Assembly: GCF_007954355.1 (NCBI RefSeq) | Contig: NZ_VOLR01000002.1 | Coordinates: 214,847 to 278,846 of the forward strand | Length of the DNA stretch: 64,000 bases | Direction of reading: 5' to 3' | Source: Colwellia hornerae | GTDB lineage: Bacteria; Pseudomonadota; Gammaproteobacteria; Enterobacterales; Alteromonadaceae | Shown here: positions 17,624 through 26,748 of the stretch, piece after piece | How the letters are laid out: every line of letters begins with the position of its first letter | How positions within the stretch are numbered: position 1 is the stretch's first letter | Position numbers and translations under genes: made by a program | Notes under the pieces: generated by a model | Seen by the model: only the letters and a program-made list of their open reading frames with translations | Told to the model about the DNA's origin: nothing | The model's database searches: none

Positions 17624-17855
17624 TTACAGCACAAACCTAGATATAGAAAAATGACACTTACCCTAAGCCGCAATTCTACCACTAGTCTAAAGGTAATTCT
17701 GCGTTCAGCAGACCAAATTTCATATACGATCAACAAATACTCGCGTTTAAGTTTTATAAAATAATAATCTACAGCTGATCTGTTTGTTATTTACTCACCG
17801 CCATTAAGCATATAATTTTTTTGGCTCCTAGGAGCTACCCAGTTCAGATAAAACA

Positions 17856-18077
17856 ATTAACAAGACACTCATCTTAAACTGAAGTAACTTGAAGCTCATT
17901 TTCATGATTAAAGCCAAAAAAAAACGGGCTTACTTCAATCACCTCGCTGCAATAAAAAATCAAAGATAATTAACAAGACACTCATCCTAAACTGAAGTAA
18001 CTTCTAACTCATTTTCATGATTAAAGCCAAAAAACAACGGGCTTACTTCAATCACCTCGCTGCAATAAAAAATCAAT
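17856..18077. repeat. Two tandem ~113-bp copies of a Y1-element left-end unit
   Basis: Each unit opens with ATTAACAAGACACTCAT (17856-17872 and 17969-17985), the motif that begins the transposase element at 23803 and 24081. Within each, TGAAGTAA and TTACTTCA plus AAAGCC and GGGCTT form inverted pairs, a REP-like hairpin. The two units are nearly identical. No transposase gene lies here, so they are non-autonomous copies. Confidence 0.8.
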
Positions 18078-19004
18078 ACCACTGTGTTTATAAATAGGGA
18101 TAATATTCATGGATTATAAGGTTAAATATCAGTTCTATAATTCCCGCATAATAGCCTAATGGAATGAAATCAACTCAATGCCTTCTTGTTGTTCTCTAAT
18201 GTTACGTCTTTCTATAGCTTCCAAAGTCTCTAAAGCTTTAGCTGCGCAGACGGTTTGAATTACTTCATTTATGGTGTTCTCATATTTACTGGCTTATATC
18301 AAATAAACTGACAAATCGTATGTAATGATTTCATATACAAGTCAAATTGATAAAACTATTATAATGAGAAGACAAAGACTAAATGGCACAGTTTAATTGA
18401 AACTCGTGAATTGAAGTCAATTGTTGCTACATATATTAGCAGGGACATTTATGGAACAGCTGGTCTGGTCTAATTGATTCGACCATGTCAGGATATTCAA
18501 TCCAGCTTAAGTTGGGCGATCGGGGAAAATAGCAAGGAAACCTTTAGGTAAACAAAAGTCAGCAACACAGATGCCATTATTTAAACGCTCTGCTAATAAA
18601 TATTCAAAATATTTTATTTTTAGTATTTAAAACGTCTGAAACATGTTGTTTAGCAGAAAATAATGAGACTCAATATCAAAATTTGCTGATATCTCTTTAA
18701 TCGATTTTTTGCAAAAGGGTAAACAGATTATTAAATTGTTTATAAGTCATTTCACTAACTAGGAGTAATCTATCAATTATTGATTTTGATTTAACTTACC
18801 GATAGATTTTTTAATAGCGACTTTCAAGAAGACATACTCATTTATATAATGTTGTATGACCTGGGCAACTCAGACTTGCTCAACAAGCGTTACAAGTTTG
18901 TCATCACCTAATCGACAAACTAAATTTTATTTAATGTCATTGTAATTGTTTGCTTCCCCCCCTACACTCACTTTCACAATAAAATAATAATAACAAGAAC
19001 AACA
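18078..19004. other. Long intergenic stretch with possible gene debris
   Basis: No intact gene can be supported over about 930 bp. On the minus strand, 18156-18293 is an open stretch of about 45 codons ending in a stop (EVIQTVCAAKALETLE then AIERRNIREQQEG) that reads like the C-terminus of a lost protein. The rest is AT-rich, with a run of C at about 18957 just before the sigma-factor gene. Confidence 0.4.
18156..18293 (-). pseudogene. Possible C-terminal gene remnant
   Basis: An open frame of about 45 codons with a protein-like composition (helical, Glu/Arg-rich) runs to a stop at 18156, but has a stop just upstream and no start. It lies next to the mobile-element repeats. Family unknown. 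Confidence 0.25.
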
Positions 19005-19565
19005 ATGGCTCAGAATAGTAAATTCACTACACTGTTTGTTAATTACACGGCTAATATTAGGCGCTATATCAATAAAATCGCCAGTCCTGATGACATTGAT
19101 GATATTATACAAGAAACCTTTATCCGTACTTATGAAGCCGATCTCAAAGAAGAAATAAAATACGCTCGTAGTTTTATTCTTAAAACAGCTAAAAATCTTG
19201 CGCTAAATCACGTAAACAAGTGGGATAATAAATACAGTGATTCATTAGATGATTCTGCTGACGCTTTGATTAGATTAACTTCGCTAAAATTTGAAGAACA
19301 ATTTGAGAGTAAGGAACGTTTCTTATTATTTTGCCGAGCCACAGAGCAATTATCTAACGTAGTCCGCAAAACATTTATATTAAAAAAAGTGTACGGCTTC
19401 AGCCAAAAGGAAATAGCTAACTATTTACACCTTAGTGAAAGTACGGTTGAGAAACATGTCGCTAAGGGCTTATTAAAGTGCGCTGAATATATGGAAAGGA
19501 TTGAGAAAAATAGTACACCAAAAGTTTCAACCTTAAAAAATAACGCACGTTCAATCACAAAATAA
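19005..19565 (+). CDS. ECF RNA polymerase sigma factor, FecI type
   Basis: 186 residues. Region 2 is at about 12-75, with DDIDDIIQETFIRTYE, and region 4 at about 115-165 with FSQKEIANYLHLSESTVEKHVAKGL, the helix-turn-helix that reads the -35 element. It is followed 25 bp later by a FecR-type anti-sigma gene and then a TonB-dependent receptor with an STN domain. That order is the FecI/FecR/FecA type of surface signalling: substrate binding at the outer membrane activates the sigma factor, which transcribes the receptor. No strong Shine-Dalgarno is visible before the ATG. Confidence 0.93.
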   Translation: MAQNSKFTTLFVNYTANIRRYINKIASPDDIDDIIQETFIRTYEADLKEEIKYARSFILKTAKNLALNHVNKWDNKYSDSLDDSADALIRLTSLKFEEQFESKERFLLFCRATEQLSNVVRKTFILKKVYGFSQKEIANYLHLSESTVEKHVAKGLLKCAEYMERIEKNSTPKVSTLKNNARSITK

Positions 19566-19590
19566 AGTATAAATTAAAAAAGAATATTGT

Positions 19591-20652
19591 ATGACAACAG
19601 TTAAACCATTCACCAGCAAAGCAGATATCAAAGCACAAGCAAGTCTTTGGGTAAGTAAAATAGATCGGGGTCTTTCCAACAAAGATAAACTCGACTTTCA
19701 ACTATGGGTCAATCAAAGTGATTTTCATCGTAAAACCTTATTTTCTTTAGCTGCACTTTGGGATGATTTAAGTGTACTCAATGAGTTAAGTGCGCTATTT
19801 CCTTTAGATAAACAGATTCAAAAAAAGCATAATATTATTGCTAAATATGCTGTTGCAGCCGGCATTGCCTTTATTCTGTTATTTGCGGGTAACTTCTTTG
19901 TGAACATCACACCTTTTATTGATGACAATAACGAAAAAAGATTTGTTGAAGTAAGAACGTTGCAAACAGAAATTGGACAGCAAACGCGGTTTTCACTGTC
20001 TGATGGCTCAAGAATTAAACTTAATACCAATAGTTTAGTTGAAGTCAGTTATTCAAAAAACAATCGCTTATTAACCTTGATTAAAGGCGAAGCAAACTTT
20101 GATGTTGCCAAAGATAAAAGTAGGCCCTTTACTGTAACAGTTGGCGAGAAATCATTTACCGCTCTAGGCACAATATTTAATGTAAAAAGAAAATCTAATA
20201 AAAATATGGAGCTTGTTGTCACTGAAGGTCGAGTATTAATGACAAAATCAAACCAACCATTAAATAAAATAGCAAATATGTTATCTACTTTACCTAAAGA
20301 AAAATTACCGGGTTTATTGATAACATCTGGTGAAATTGCCACCATCGAAAATAATATTCAAACATCAAATAAAAAAACGTCATTTGAGCAAATTCAACGA
20401 GAACTTGCTTGGCAACAAGGTATGTTAGTTTTTAATGGCAAACCACTCGATGAAGCATTAGCAGAAATCAGTCGTTATACCACCACAACCTTTGAAATTA
20501 AGGATGTTGAACTTAATAACATAAAAGTGGCCGGTTACTTCAAGGCGAATGATATTGATGGACTTCTTAAATCGTTAAGTAGTAATTTTAATATTCAATT
20601 TGAAAAAGTAAATGAAAACTCAATTCATTTGAGCTTAAATACTTCGAAATAA
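19591..20652 (+). CDS. FecR-type anti-sigma regulator
   Basis: 353 residues. The cytoplasmic N-terminal part (about 10-70, DUF4880-like, containing ASLWVSKIDRGLSNKDKLDFQLW) should hold the sigma factor. One membrane helix is at about 88-110 (YAVAAGIAFILLFAGNFFV). The periplasmic FecR domain is at about 125-215 (TRFSLSDGSRIKLNTNSLVEV, then GEANFDVAKD and FTALGTIFNVK). The C-terminal end (about 285-345) with FNGKPLDEALAEISRYT is the STN-like FecR tail that meets the receptor. It sits between the sigma and receptor genes in one operon. Confidence 0.93.
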   Translation: MTTVKPFTSKADIKAQASLWVSKIDRGLSNKDKLDFQLWVNQSDFHRKTLFSLAALWDDLSVLNELSALFPLDKQIQKKHNIIAKYAVAAGIAFILLFAGNFFVNITPFIDDNNEKRFVEVRTLQTEIGQQTRFSLSDGSRIKLNTNSLVEVSYSKNNRLLTLIKGEANFDVAKDKSRPFTVTVGEKSFTALGTIFNVKRKSNKNMELVVTEGRVLMTKSNQPLNKIANMLSTLPKEKLPGLLITSGEIATIENNIQTSNKKTSFEQIQRELAWQQGMLVFNGKPLDEALAEISRYTTTTFEIKDVELNNIKVAGYFKANDIDGLLKSLSSNFNIQFEKVNENSIHLSLNTSK

Positions 20653-20718
20653 TTTTAAATACTCCCTATCTTTTAACTCAATATATTTTTTATAAAATAT
20701 TATAGAGGAATTTTCCTT

Positions 20719-23664
20719 CTGAACTGTTTATTAACACTGCAAGGTTGGCAAAAGTTATTTTGTCGTTTTCAACTTTCTGTATTTCAGCCGTTAACAAGCG
20801 CTACATTTTTTATATGTACCTGTCTTATATTCACGTCTGGAGCATTTGCCGAAAACTTGATCAACTTTACAGTGAAGGAACAGCGTGCTGATAAAGCGCT
20901 CATTTCATTTGCATTACAGGCAAATAAAACGATTTTATTTTCCTATGACTTAACAAAAGAACATTATGCAAATGAGTTAAAGGGTAAATATTCGGTTAAA
21001 GACGGTTTACAACAACTTTTACAAAACACCAACTTAACCGCTGTTATAGATAACGCTGGTCAACTGAGCATAAAACTACATAAACACCTCAGGAGTAATA
21101 TAACAATGAATAAAAGCACAATGCTCAAAGCAGCTTTAGTTCCACTAATGCTAAGCGCAGCAAGTCAAACAGCACTTGCCCAAGAGCCTGCTCAAGTCAG
21201 TGAGCAAGAAGTAGAAAAAATTTCAGTTATAGGTAGCCGTGTTGCTGGTCGTTCTGCAGAAGATTTACCTGTTCCCGTAGACATTTTGTCTGCTGAAGCT
21301 TTGCTTAACACCGGACAAACAGAAGTCGGTAGAATGTTACAAGCCATAGCCCCATCATTTAACTTTTCAAGCTCATCGATTAGTGATGGAACTGATGCAT
21401 TGCGCCCTGCTACCTTACGTGGCTTAGGTCCTGATCAAACATTAGTGTTAATCAATGGCAAACGCCGTCATCAAGCGAGTTTAATTCACATTAACACCTC
21501 AGTTGGACGTGGTACTGCTGGCACAGATATGAATGCTATTCCTGCCGCATCTATTAAGCGTATTGAAGTCTTGCGTGACGGCGCCGCTGCGCAATATGGT
21601 TCAGATGCCATTGCCGGTGTTATTAATATTATTCTTAAAGATCAAAGTGAAGGTGGAAGTGTTGGTGTTTCGTATGGCGAGAACTCAGCTGGCGATGGTG
21701 CAACGACTAATATCGATATTTCTAAGGGTTTTGCACTTGGCGATAATGGCTTCCTTAATACCACGTTAAATATACGTGATAGAGGCTACTCTGACCGAGC
21801 CGGCTTACATGGTTCATGTCAATTTTCAGGTTGTACCCAGCTTGATAATGGCGATTACTTATTAGGCGATCCGCGTGAAGCTACCGCGACTCGTGAAACA
21901 TTTCGTATTGGCGACGCAGACTCTGAGCAAATAGGGCTAACGATCAATACTGGCTACGATTTAGCTGATGGTCATTTGTATGGTTTTGTTACTTATTCAA
22001 GCCGTGATAACGAATCTGCCGCTTTTTTTCGCCATAATGCGAACGGCGGAGGTAACGCACAGCTTCAAGATGGTGATGCAACGATTCCTGCTGGATTTTT
22101 ACCTAAAATCAATACTGGAATAAAAGATATTTCATACAACTTTGGGTATAAAACTGAGTTTAGTAATGATTCATCATTAGATTTATCATATACCTATGGT
22201 GAAAATAATATTGATTACACGACTCGAGATACCATCAATTCATCTTACGCTAATTCACTCATCTACACCTCAGCGCTATCCGCTAATGAGATTCGTAGCT
22301 CAATTCCTCGCGAAGCTTTTGCTTACGGCTTAGAACTCACCTTACAAACTATTAATATGGATTACACTCAAAATTTTGATTGGTTTTCTTTAGCTATGGG
22401 TACCGAGTTTCGCACAGATGAATTTAGAGTAAAAGCAGGTGATGAATACTCATACCGAGATTATGATACTGATGAACTAGGTAATAGCTTATATGCGACA
22501 GACCGCAGTGCAGGAACACAAGGATTTGGTGGTACAGCCCCACTACAATCTGTTGATGAATCTCGTGATGTAATTTCTTTTTACATTGACACTGAAGCAG
22601 AAGTCACTGATAACCTAATTATTAGCACAGCGGTTCGCTATGATGATTACGACGGCTTTGGTGATAGCACTAATTTCAAACTTGCTGCGAATTGGTCAAT
22701 TACAGATGATATATCATTGCGTGGCGCCACAAGTACTGGCTTTAGAGCTCCATCAATGCAACAACTTTATACTGATAATATTAGTACTCAATTCCAAACA
22801 GACCCTAACGGTGGTGACCAAATTGCAGTACAAATTGGTACTTTCCGAAATGACAGTATTCTAGCGCAAGCTATTGGGATCCCTGAGCTAAAAGAAGAAG
22901 TATCAACCAACTTTAGTATTGGCTCTGTAGTAAGAGTTACCGATGATATTAATTTAACGGTTGATTTTTATTCTATTGAAATTGAAGACCGTATTGTGTT
23001 AAGTAATTCATTAGGTAACGGTTTATCACCAGCGCTTGATGCGGCATTAGCTTCTTCTGGAGCAGGTGCTGGGCAATTCTTTTTAAATGGTGCTGATACT
23101 AAAACAACAGGTGTTGATATTATAGCAACATGGAATACAGAAGTGATGTCTGGCACATTAGACTTAACATTTGCTGCAAATTTTTCGGAAACAGAAGTTA
23201 CCGATACTTATACTCCAGCAGGAAGTGCATTAGGTGGAATTTCACCTGAGGATGTTTTTTCAGAGCAGGCGATTTCTATTATTGAAGAATGGCAACCTCA
23301 AGACCGCATAAGTTTAAGTGGCTTATATAAGATTGGCGATTTCACCGTTAACTTAGCCTTTAATCGTTACGGTGAATACACGGTTCTTGATGGTGAAAGA
23401 CAAACGTATGGCGCTGAAGTATTAACAGATTTACGCGTCAATTATCAATTTAACGATGAGCTTTCATTTAACATCGGTGGAAATAATATCTTTGATGTGT
23501 ACCCTGATAAAAATGAAATAGGTAATTCTCGCTCTGGTACTATTGTTGACGCCAATGGCAATGTTATTGTCAGTAGTCCTGGTGTGTTTACTTATTCACG
23601 CCGTTCAGCACCTTTTGGTTTTAACGGTGCCTATTTCTACGCCGGCGCTGAATACCGTTTCTAG
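20719..23664 (+). CDS. TonB-dependent receptor with N-terminal STN signalling domain
   Basis: The frame is open from a stop at 20674. AGAGGAA at 20704-20710 points to a CTG start at 20719, giving a signal peptide ending SGAFA-EN, then an STN domain (about 46-125, with INFTVKEQRADKALISF). The first ATG/GTG/TTG-type start after that is TTG at 20857, inside the mature region. A second start, ATG 21106, follows AGGAG (21091-21095) and opens a second signal peptide (MNKSTMLKAALVPLML to QTALA), a plug domain (VLRDGAAAQYGSDAIAGVINII) and the 22-strand barrel ending in AEYRF. So the gene may make a long and a short form. The plug begins GSRVAGRSAEDLPVPVDI. The ligand is unknown; iron chelate or another nutrient. 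Confidence 0.9.
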   Translation: MNCLLTLQGWQKLFCRFQLSVFQPLTSATFFICTCLIFTSGAFAENLINFTVKEQRADKALISFALQANKTILFSYDLTKEHYANELKGKYSVKDGLQQLLQNTNLTAVIDNAGQLSIKLHKHLRSNITMNKSTMLKAALVPLMLSAASQTALAQEPAQVSEQEVEKISVIGSRVAGRSAEDLPVPVDILSAEALLNTGQTEVGRMLQAIAPSFNFSSSSISDGTDALRPATLRGLGPDQTLVLINGKRRHQASLIHINTSVGRGTAGTDMNAIPAASIKRIEVLRDGAAAQYGSDAIAGVINIILKDQSEGGSVGVSYGENSAGDGATTNIDISKGFALGDNGFLNTTLNIRDRGYSDRAGLHGSCQFSGCTQLDNGDYLLGDPREATATRETFRIGDADSEQIGLTINTGYDLADGHLYGFVTYSSRDNESAAFFRHNANGGGNAQLQDGDATIPAGFLPKINTGIKDISYNFGYKTEFSNDSSLDLSYTYGENNIDYTTRDTINSSYANSLIYTSALSANEIRSSIPREAFAYGLELTLQTINMDYTQNFDWFSLAMGTEFRTDEFRVKAGDEYSYRDYDTDELGNSLYATDRSAGTQGFGGTAPLQSVDESRDVISFYIDTEAEVTDNLIISTAVRYDDYDGFGDSTNFKLAANWSITDDISLRGATSTGFRAPSMQQLYTDNISTQFQTDPNGGDQIAVQIGTFRNDSILAQAIGIPELKEEVSTNFSIGSVVRVTDDINLTVDFYSIEIEDRIVLSNSLGNGLSPALDAALASSGAGAGQFFLNGADTKTTGVDIIATWNTEVMSGTLDLTFAANFSETEVTDTYTPAGSALGGISPEDVFSEQAISIIEEWQPQDRISLSGLYKIGDFTVNLAFNRYGEYTVLDGERQTYGAEVLTDLRVNYQFNDELSFNIGGNNIFDVYPDKNEIGNSRSGTIVDANGNVIVSSPGVFTYSRRSAPFGFNGAYFYAGAEYRF

Positions 23665-23734
23665 TTGTATACTTAAACCATATACATATACTGGTTTCAA
23701 ATGATTTAGTTATAAGTAAGTTATTACAATCAAA

Positions 23735-23768
23735 AAAGCAAAGTGTTTACACTTTGCTTTTTTTTATT
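23735..23768 (+). terminator. Intrinsic terminator after the TonB receptor
   Basis: An 11-bp stem (AAAGCAAAGTG with CACTTTGCTTT) with a TTTA loop and a long T run, 70 bp after the stop codon. Confidence 0.9.
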
Positions 23769-23802
23769 TCTTTGAAACATAAGCGAAAAAAATTTAAAAC
23801 AA

Positions 23803-24080
23803 ATTAACAAGACACTCATCCTAAATTGAACAATTTTTACCTTTGTACTACGCTAAAGTAACCAAGCTATTTTATCTTAGGTGAGTTATGGCCACGCCAA
23901 GGAAGCAACAAATCAGTTTAGTCGACACACCTTATTACCATTGTGTGGCGCGTTGTGTTCGACGCGCTTTCTTATGTGGTGAAGATACCTTTTCAGGTCA
24001 AAGTTTTGAGCACCGGCAAGCTTGGGTGGAAGACAAACTGCACTTTCTCACGCAAGTCTTTGCGATTGAGGTGTGAACAA
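23803..24080 (+). mobile_element. Duplicated left end of the Y1 transposase element, with truncated gene
   Basis: A 278-bp segment starting with ATTAACAAGACACTCAT repeats the first part of the complete element at 24081 almost base for base, including the leader and the first 62 codons of the transposase (23888-24076), which then stop after FAIEV. It is a tandem partial duplication. The truncated frame should have no transposase activity because it lacks the HxH motif. Confidence 0.85.
23888..24076 (+). pseudogene. Truncated Y1 transposase copy (62 codons)
   Basis: Identical in protein sequence to residues 1-62 of the full transposase at 24166 apart from HRQAW instead of HRRGW, then a stop. 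It lacks the catalytic domain. Confidence 0.85.
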
Positions 24081-25345
24081 ATTAACAAGATACTCATTCT
24101 AAATTGAACAATTTTTACCTTTGTACTACGCTAAAGTAACCAAGCTATTTTATCTTAGGTGAGTTATGGCCACGCCAAGGAAGCAACAAATCAGTTTAGT
24201 TGACACACCTTATTACCATTGTGTGGCGCGTTGTGTTCGACGCGCTTTCTTATGTGGTGAAGATACCTTTTCAGGTCAAAGTTTTGAGCACCGGCGAGGT
24301 TGGGTAGAAGACAAACTGCACTTTCTCACGCAAGTTTTTGCGATAGAGGTGTGTGCCTATGCGGTAATGAGTAATCACTATCATGTGGTGTTATTTATTG
24401 ATGAAGAAAAAGCGAAGCAGTGGACAATGACTGAGGTACTCGTGCGTTGGCATCGCATACACAAAGGCACGTTATTGACCAAACAATACTGTAACGGTGA
24501 GCGCTTAGCTACCCCCTTACTTGATGAGGTGAATGCAACCGCCGAGGTCTATCGAAAACGCCTGATGAAAATCAGTTGGTTTATGGGCTATATCAATGAA
24601 AGTATTGCAAGAGCGGCTAACCAAGAAGATAACTGCACCGGTAGATTTTGGGAAGGACGCTTTAAATCCCAAGCGTTATTGGATGAAGCAGCGCTAGCGT
24701 CTTGTATGGCCTATGTTGATTTAAACCCTATTCGAGCCAATATCGCAAAGACACCTGAGCGCTCAGCCCACACAAGCATAAAACGTCGTTGTGAACAGGC
24801 AAAAATTGGCCAACAGCCTAAGACCCTGTTGCCCTTTGTTGGTAACCCCAGGAAAAACATGCCAAAGGGGCTGCCTTTTGAACTCGTCGACTATCTTCAA
24901 TTAATTGCGTTAACTGGCCGCTGTATCAGTGGAGATAAACGGGGTTTCATCGAACAAAAACAACCAGAGATACTCAAGCGATTAAATATTTCAGCTGAAA
25001 ACTGGTTAATCATTACCACCGAATTTAGAACACAATTTCATGGTGCTATCGGCCACGAAGATGTGCTTAGTGATTACTGCGAGCATCAGCAATTAAAGCG
25101 ACGACATAACTTAAGCCATTGCAATAAACTCTTTGCCTGAAAACATTAAAAGCAGGTGTGAATAATAAATCCATGACTTTGGGTGAATATCCTTGCCAAA
25201 AAATTGTTATTTTAGGATAAAATGATTGCATTTTCCTCTAACACACGGATAGATTATCAAAAGTCGATCTTATAGATGAAGGATCAATAAATGTTTAAAT
25301 ATCTGTGTCAGATTTTTAGATTTTTAACATGAGTGTCTTATTAAT
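24081..25345 (+). mobile_element. Complete Y1 (IS200/REP-associated type) transposase element
   Basis: The left end is ATTAACAAGATACTCAT (24081-24097) and the right end is ATGAGTGTCTTATTAAT (25329-25345), its inverted match with two changes. Between them is one transposase gene. No target duplication is seen, as expected for HUH elements. The right end carries about 45 bp (AAATATCTG..TTTTTAACATG) that is repeated twice more downstream. Confidence 0.75.
24166..25140 (+). CDS. REP-associated/IS200-like Y1 transposase
   Basis: 324 residues. The HUH signature is present as HxH in SNHYHVVLF (about residues 70-78), and the likely catalytic tyrosine is in WFMGYINESIARAANQ (about 145). The typical RAYT follow-on GRFWEGRFKSQALLDE and YVDLNPIRA are also present. 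The protein should nick and transfer single-stranded DNA at hairpin ends. It is longer than most RAYTs (about 150-230 residues), with an extra C-terminal domain of about 110 residues. The leader duplicated at 23803 precedes it. Confidence 0.9.
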   Translation: MATPRKQQISLVDTPYYHCVARCVRRAFLCGEDTFSGQSFEHRRGWVEDKLHFLTQVFAIEVCAYAVMSNHYHVVLFIDEEKAKQWTMTEVLVRWHRIHKGTLLTKQYCNGERLATPLLDEVNATAEVYRKRLMKISWFMGYINESIARAANQEDNCTGRFWEGRFKSQALLDEAALASCMAYVDLNPIRANIAKTPERSAHTSIKRRCEQAKIGQQPKTLLPFVGNPRKNMPKGLPFELVDYLQLIALTGRCISGDKRGFIEQKQPEILKRLNISAENWLIITTEFRTQFHGAIGHEDVLSDYCEHQQLKRRHNLSHCNKLFA

Positions 25346-25945
25346 TTTGTTGGTGTTAACTCTAACCTTTTAGAACGTTGGATTTATGAATTTGAAGAAG
25401 ATGATGATGGACGTGCTTTTTATCAGAAGCGGTGAACTGACTTATTAATTCTCTTATCGGTCTGTACTCCATAAGTGTTGAAATATCTGGGTCATTTTTT
25501 TTGATTTTTAACATGAGTGTCTTATTCATTTTTTAGTGAACTGACTTATTAATTCTCTTATCGGTCTGTACTCCATAAGTGTTGAAATATCTGGGTCATT
25601 TTTTTTGATTTTTAACATGAGTGTCTTATTCATTTTTTATTAATACTTCTGATGATTATTAGTAACTCCCTGCTAGATTTAACCTCTTTTTTACAAAATA
25701 GTAAAAGTCATTTCATTAGTTCTGAAGAAATTGAAAAAAAACAAAGAATATACTGTTGAATATGGTATTGAAATTGATGATGATGTCCAAAGAGAAATAA
25801 ATACTATAGATTTAAGTGTAATGGTTGAAAACACTGTTCGTTCGAAAAACATGTTGGAGGTAATTAAAAGCTCACTGGTCCTATGGTAAAATAGCGTGGC
25901 TTTGTCGATAGTATGACAAAAAGCCATTCTTTTAGATAAAACACT
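25346..25945. other. Element debris and gene fragments before fdhD
   Basis: After the transposase element come short open fragments with stops (WIYEFEEDDDGRAFYQKR ending near 25434; EYTVEYGIEIDDDVQREI ending near 25888), plus the two right-end repeats at 25432-25639. These look like pieces of genes disrupted by the element. No intact gene can be supported. Confidence 0.5.
25432..25639. repeat. Two tandem 104-bp copies of the Y1-element right end
   Basis: The unit from GTGAACTGAC to the T-rich tail is repeated with a 104-bp period. Each copy ends with ATGAGTGTCTTATTCAT (25513-25529 and 25617-25633), the element's right-end motif with one base changed. Confidence 0.85.
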
Positions 25946-26737
25946 TTGGAGAATTTTATTATAGAGCATCTTAGCTGTTCTAAAGAAATTGCTGAACTTC
26001 CTGATAAAGCGTTGCATCAAGCGCAGCTTACTGAGGCAGCTATTGCCATTAGTATTAATGGTATTAGCCAAGCGGTAATGATGGCATCACCTGAGCATTT
26101 GAAAGACTTTGCACTTGGTTTTAGTTTAAGCGAAGGCTTAATTCATTCGCTTGACGAAGTTTTAGATATCATTGTTCATTCGCATGTCTCTGGATGGCAA
26201 GTTGATATTCTGGTTTTAGCACGAGTTCAACATCGATTAAAACAACGACGTAGAACGATGGCTGGGCCAAGTGGCTGTGGCCTTTGTGGCCTTGACTCTA
26301 TTGAAGCTGCTATGTTATTAACCCTGCCTCATCAAAAAGAGGTAAAATCGTTTCAATTACCCTCTGAGCAAATTATTATGCAAGCAAGGGATGCCTTGCC
26401 TAGTATTTTAAAAAAATCGGCTAGTATTAGAGGAAATCATTGCGCTGCCTTTTTTGATTTATCAGCTAAAATCATCGCTTTTCGAGAAGATGTGGGCCGC
26501 CATTCAGCGTTAGATAAATTGCTAGGTTGTTTGTCGCAGAAAAAACTGCTGACTCATGATGGTTTTGCTTTAATAACAAGCCGCTGCAGTCATGATTTAA
26601 TTGCCAAGGCAGCTCGCTTATCTCTGACAACGTTAGTCACGCTAGCACAGCCGACTGACTTAGCTGTTAATTCAGCTCGTCAATCAAAAATAGCCCTATT
26701 TTGCTTCCAACATGGGCAACTAAAACGTTACGCCTAA
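25946..26737 (+). CDS. fdhD: Formate dehydrogenase accessory sulfurtransferase FdhD
   Basis: 263 residues. FdhD passes sulfur from the IscS desulfurase to the molybdenum cofactor of formate dehydrogenase-like enzymes. The paired cysteines are in CGLCG (about 111-115; CGVCG in E. coli). REDVGRHSALDK, TSRCSHDLIAKAA and the final hydrophobic strand also match. The only frame start is TTG at 25946, but TTTGGAG (25945-25951) would position an ATT codon at 25958 instead, so the start is unusual. The gene is followed 11 bp later by the YdeP-type oxidoreductase, its likely client. Confidence 0.9.
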   Translation: MENFIIEHLSCSKEIAELPDKALHQAQLTEAAIAISINGISQAVMMASPEHLKDFALGFSLSEGLIHSLDEVLDIIVHSHVSGWQVDILVLARVQHRLKQRRRTMAGPSGCGLCGLDSIEAAMLLTLPHQKEVKSFQLPSEQIIMQARDALPSILKKSASIRGNHCAAFFDLSAKIIAFREDVGRHSALDKLLGCLSQKKLLTHDGFALITSRCSHDLIAKAARLSLTTLVTLAQPTDLAVNSARQSKIALFCFQHGQLKRYA

Positions 26738-26748
26738 AAAGGATTTAT

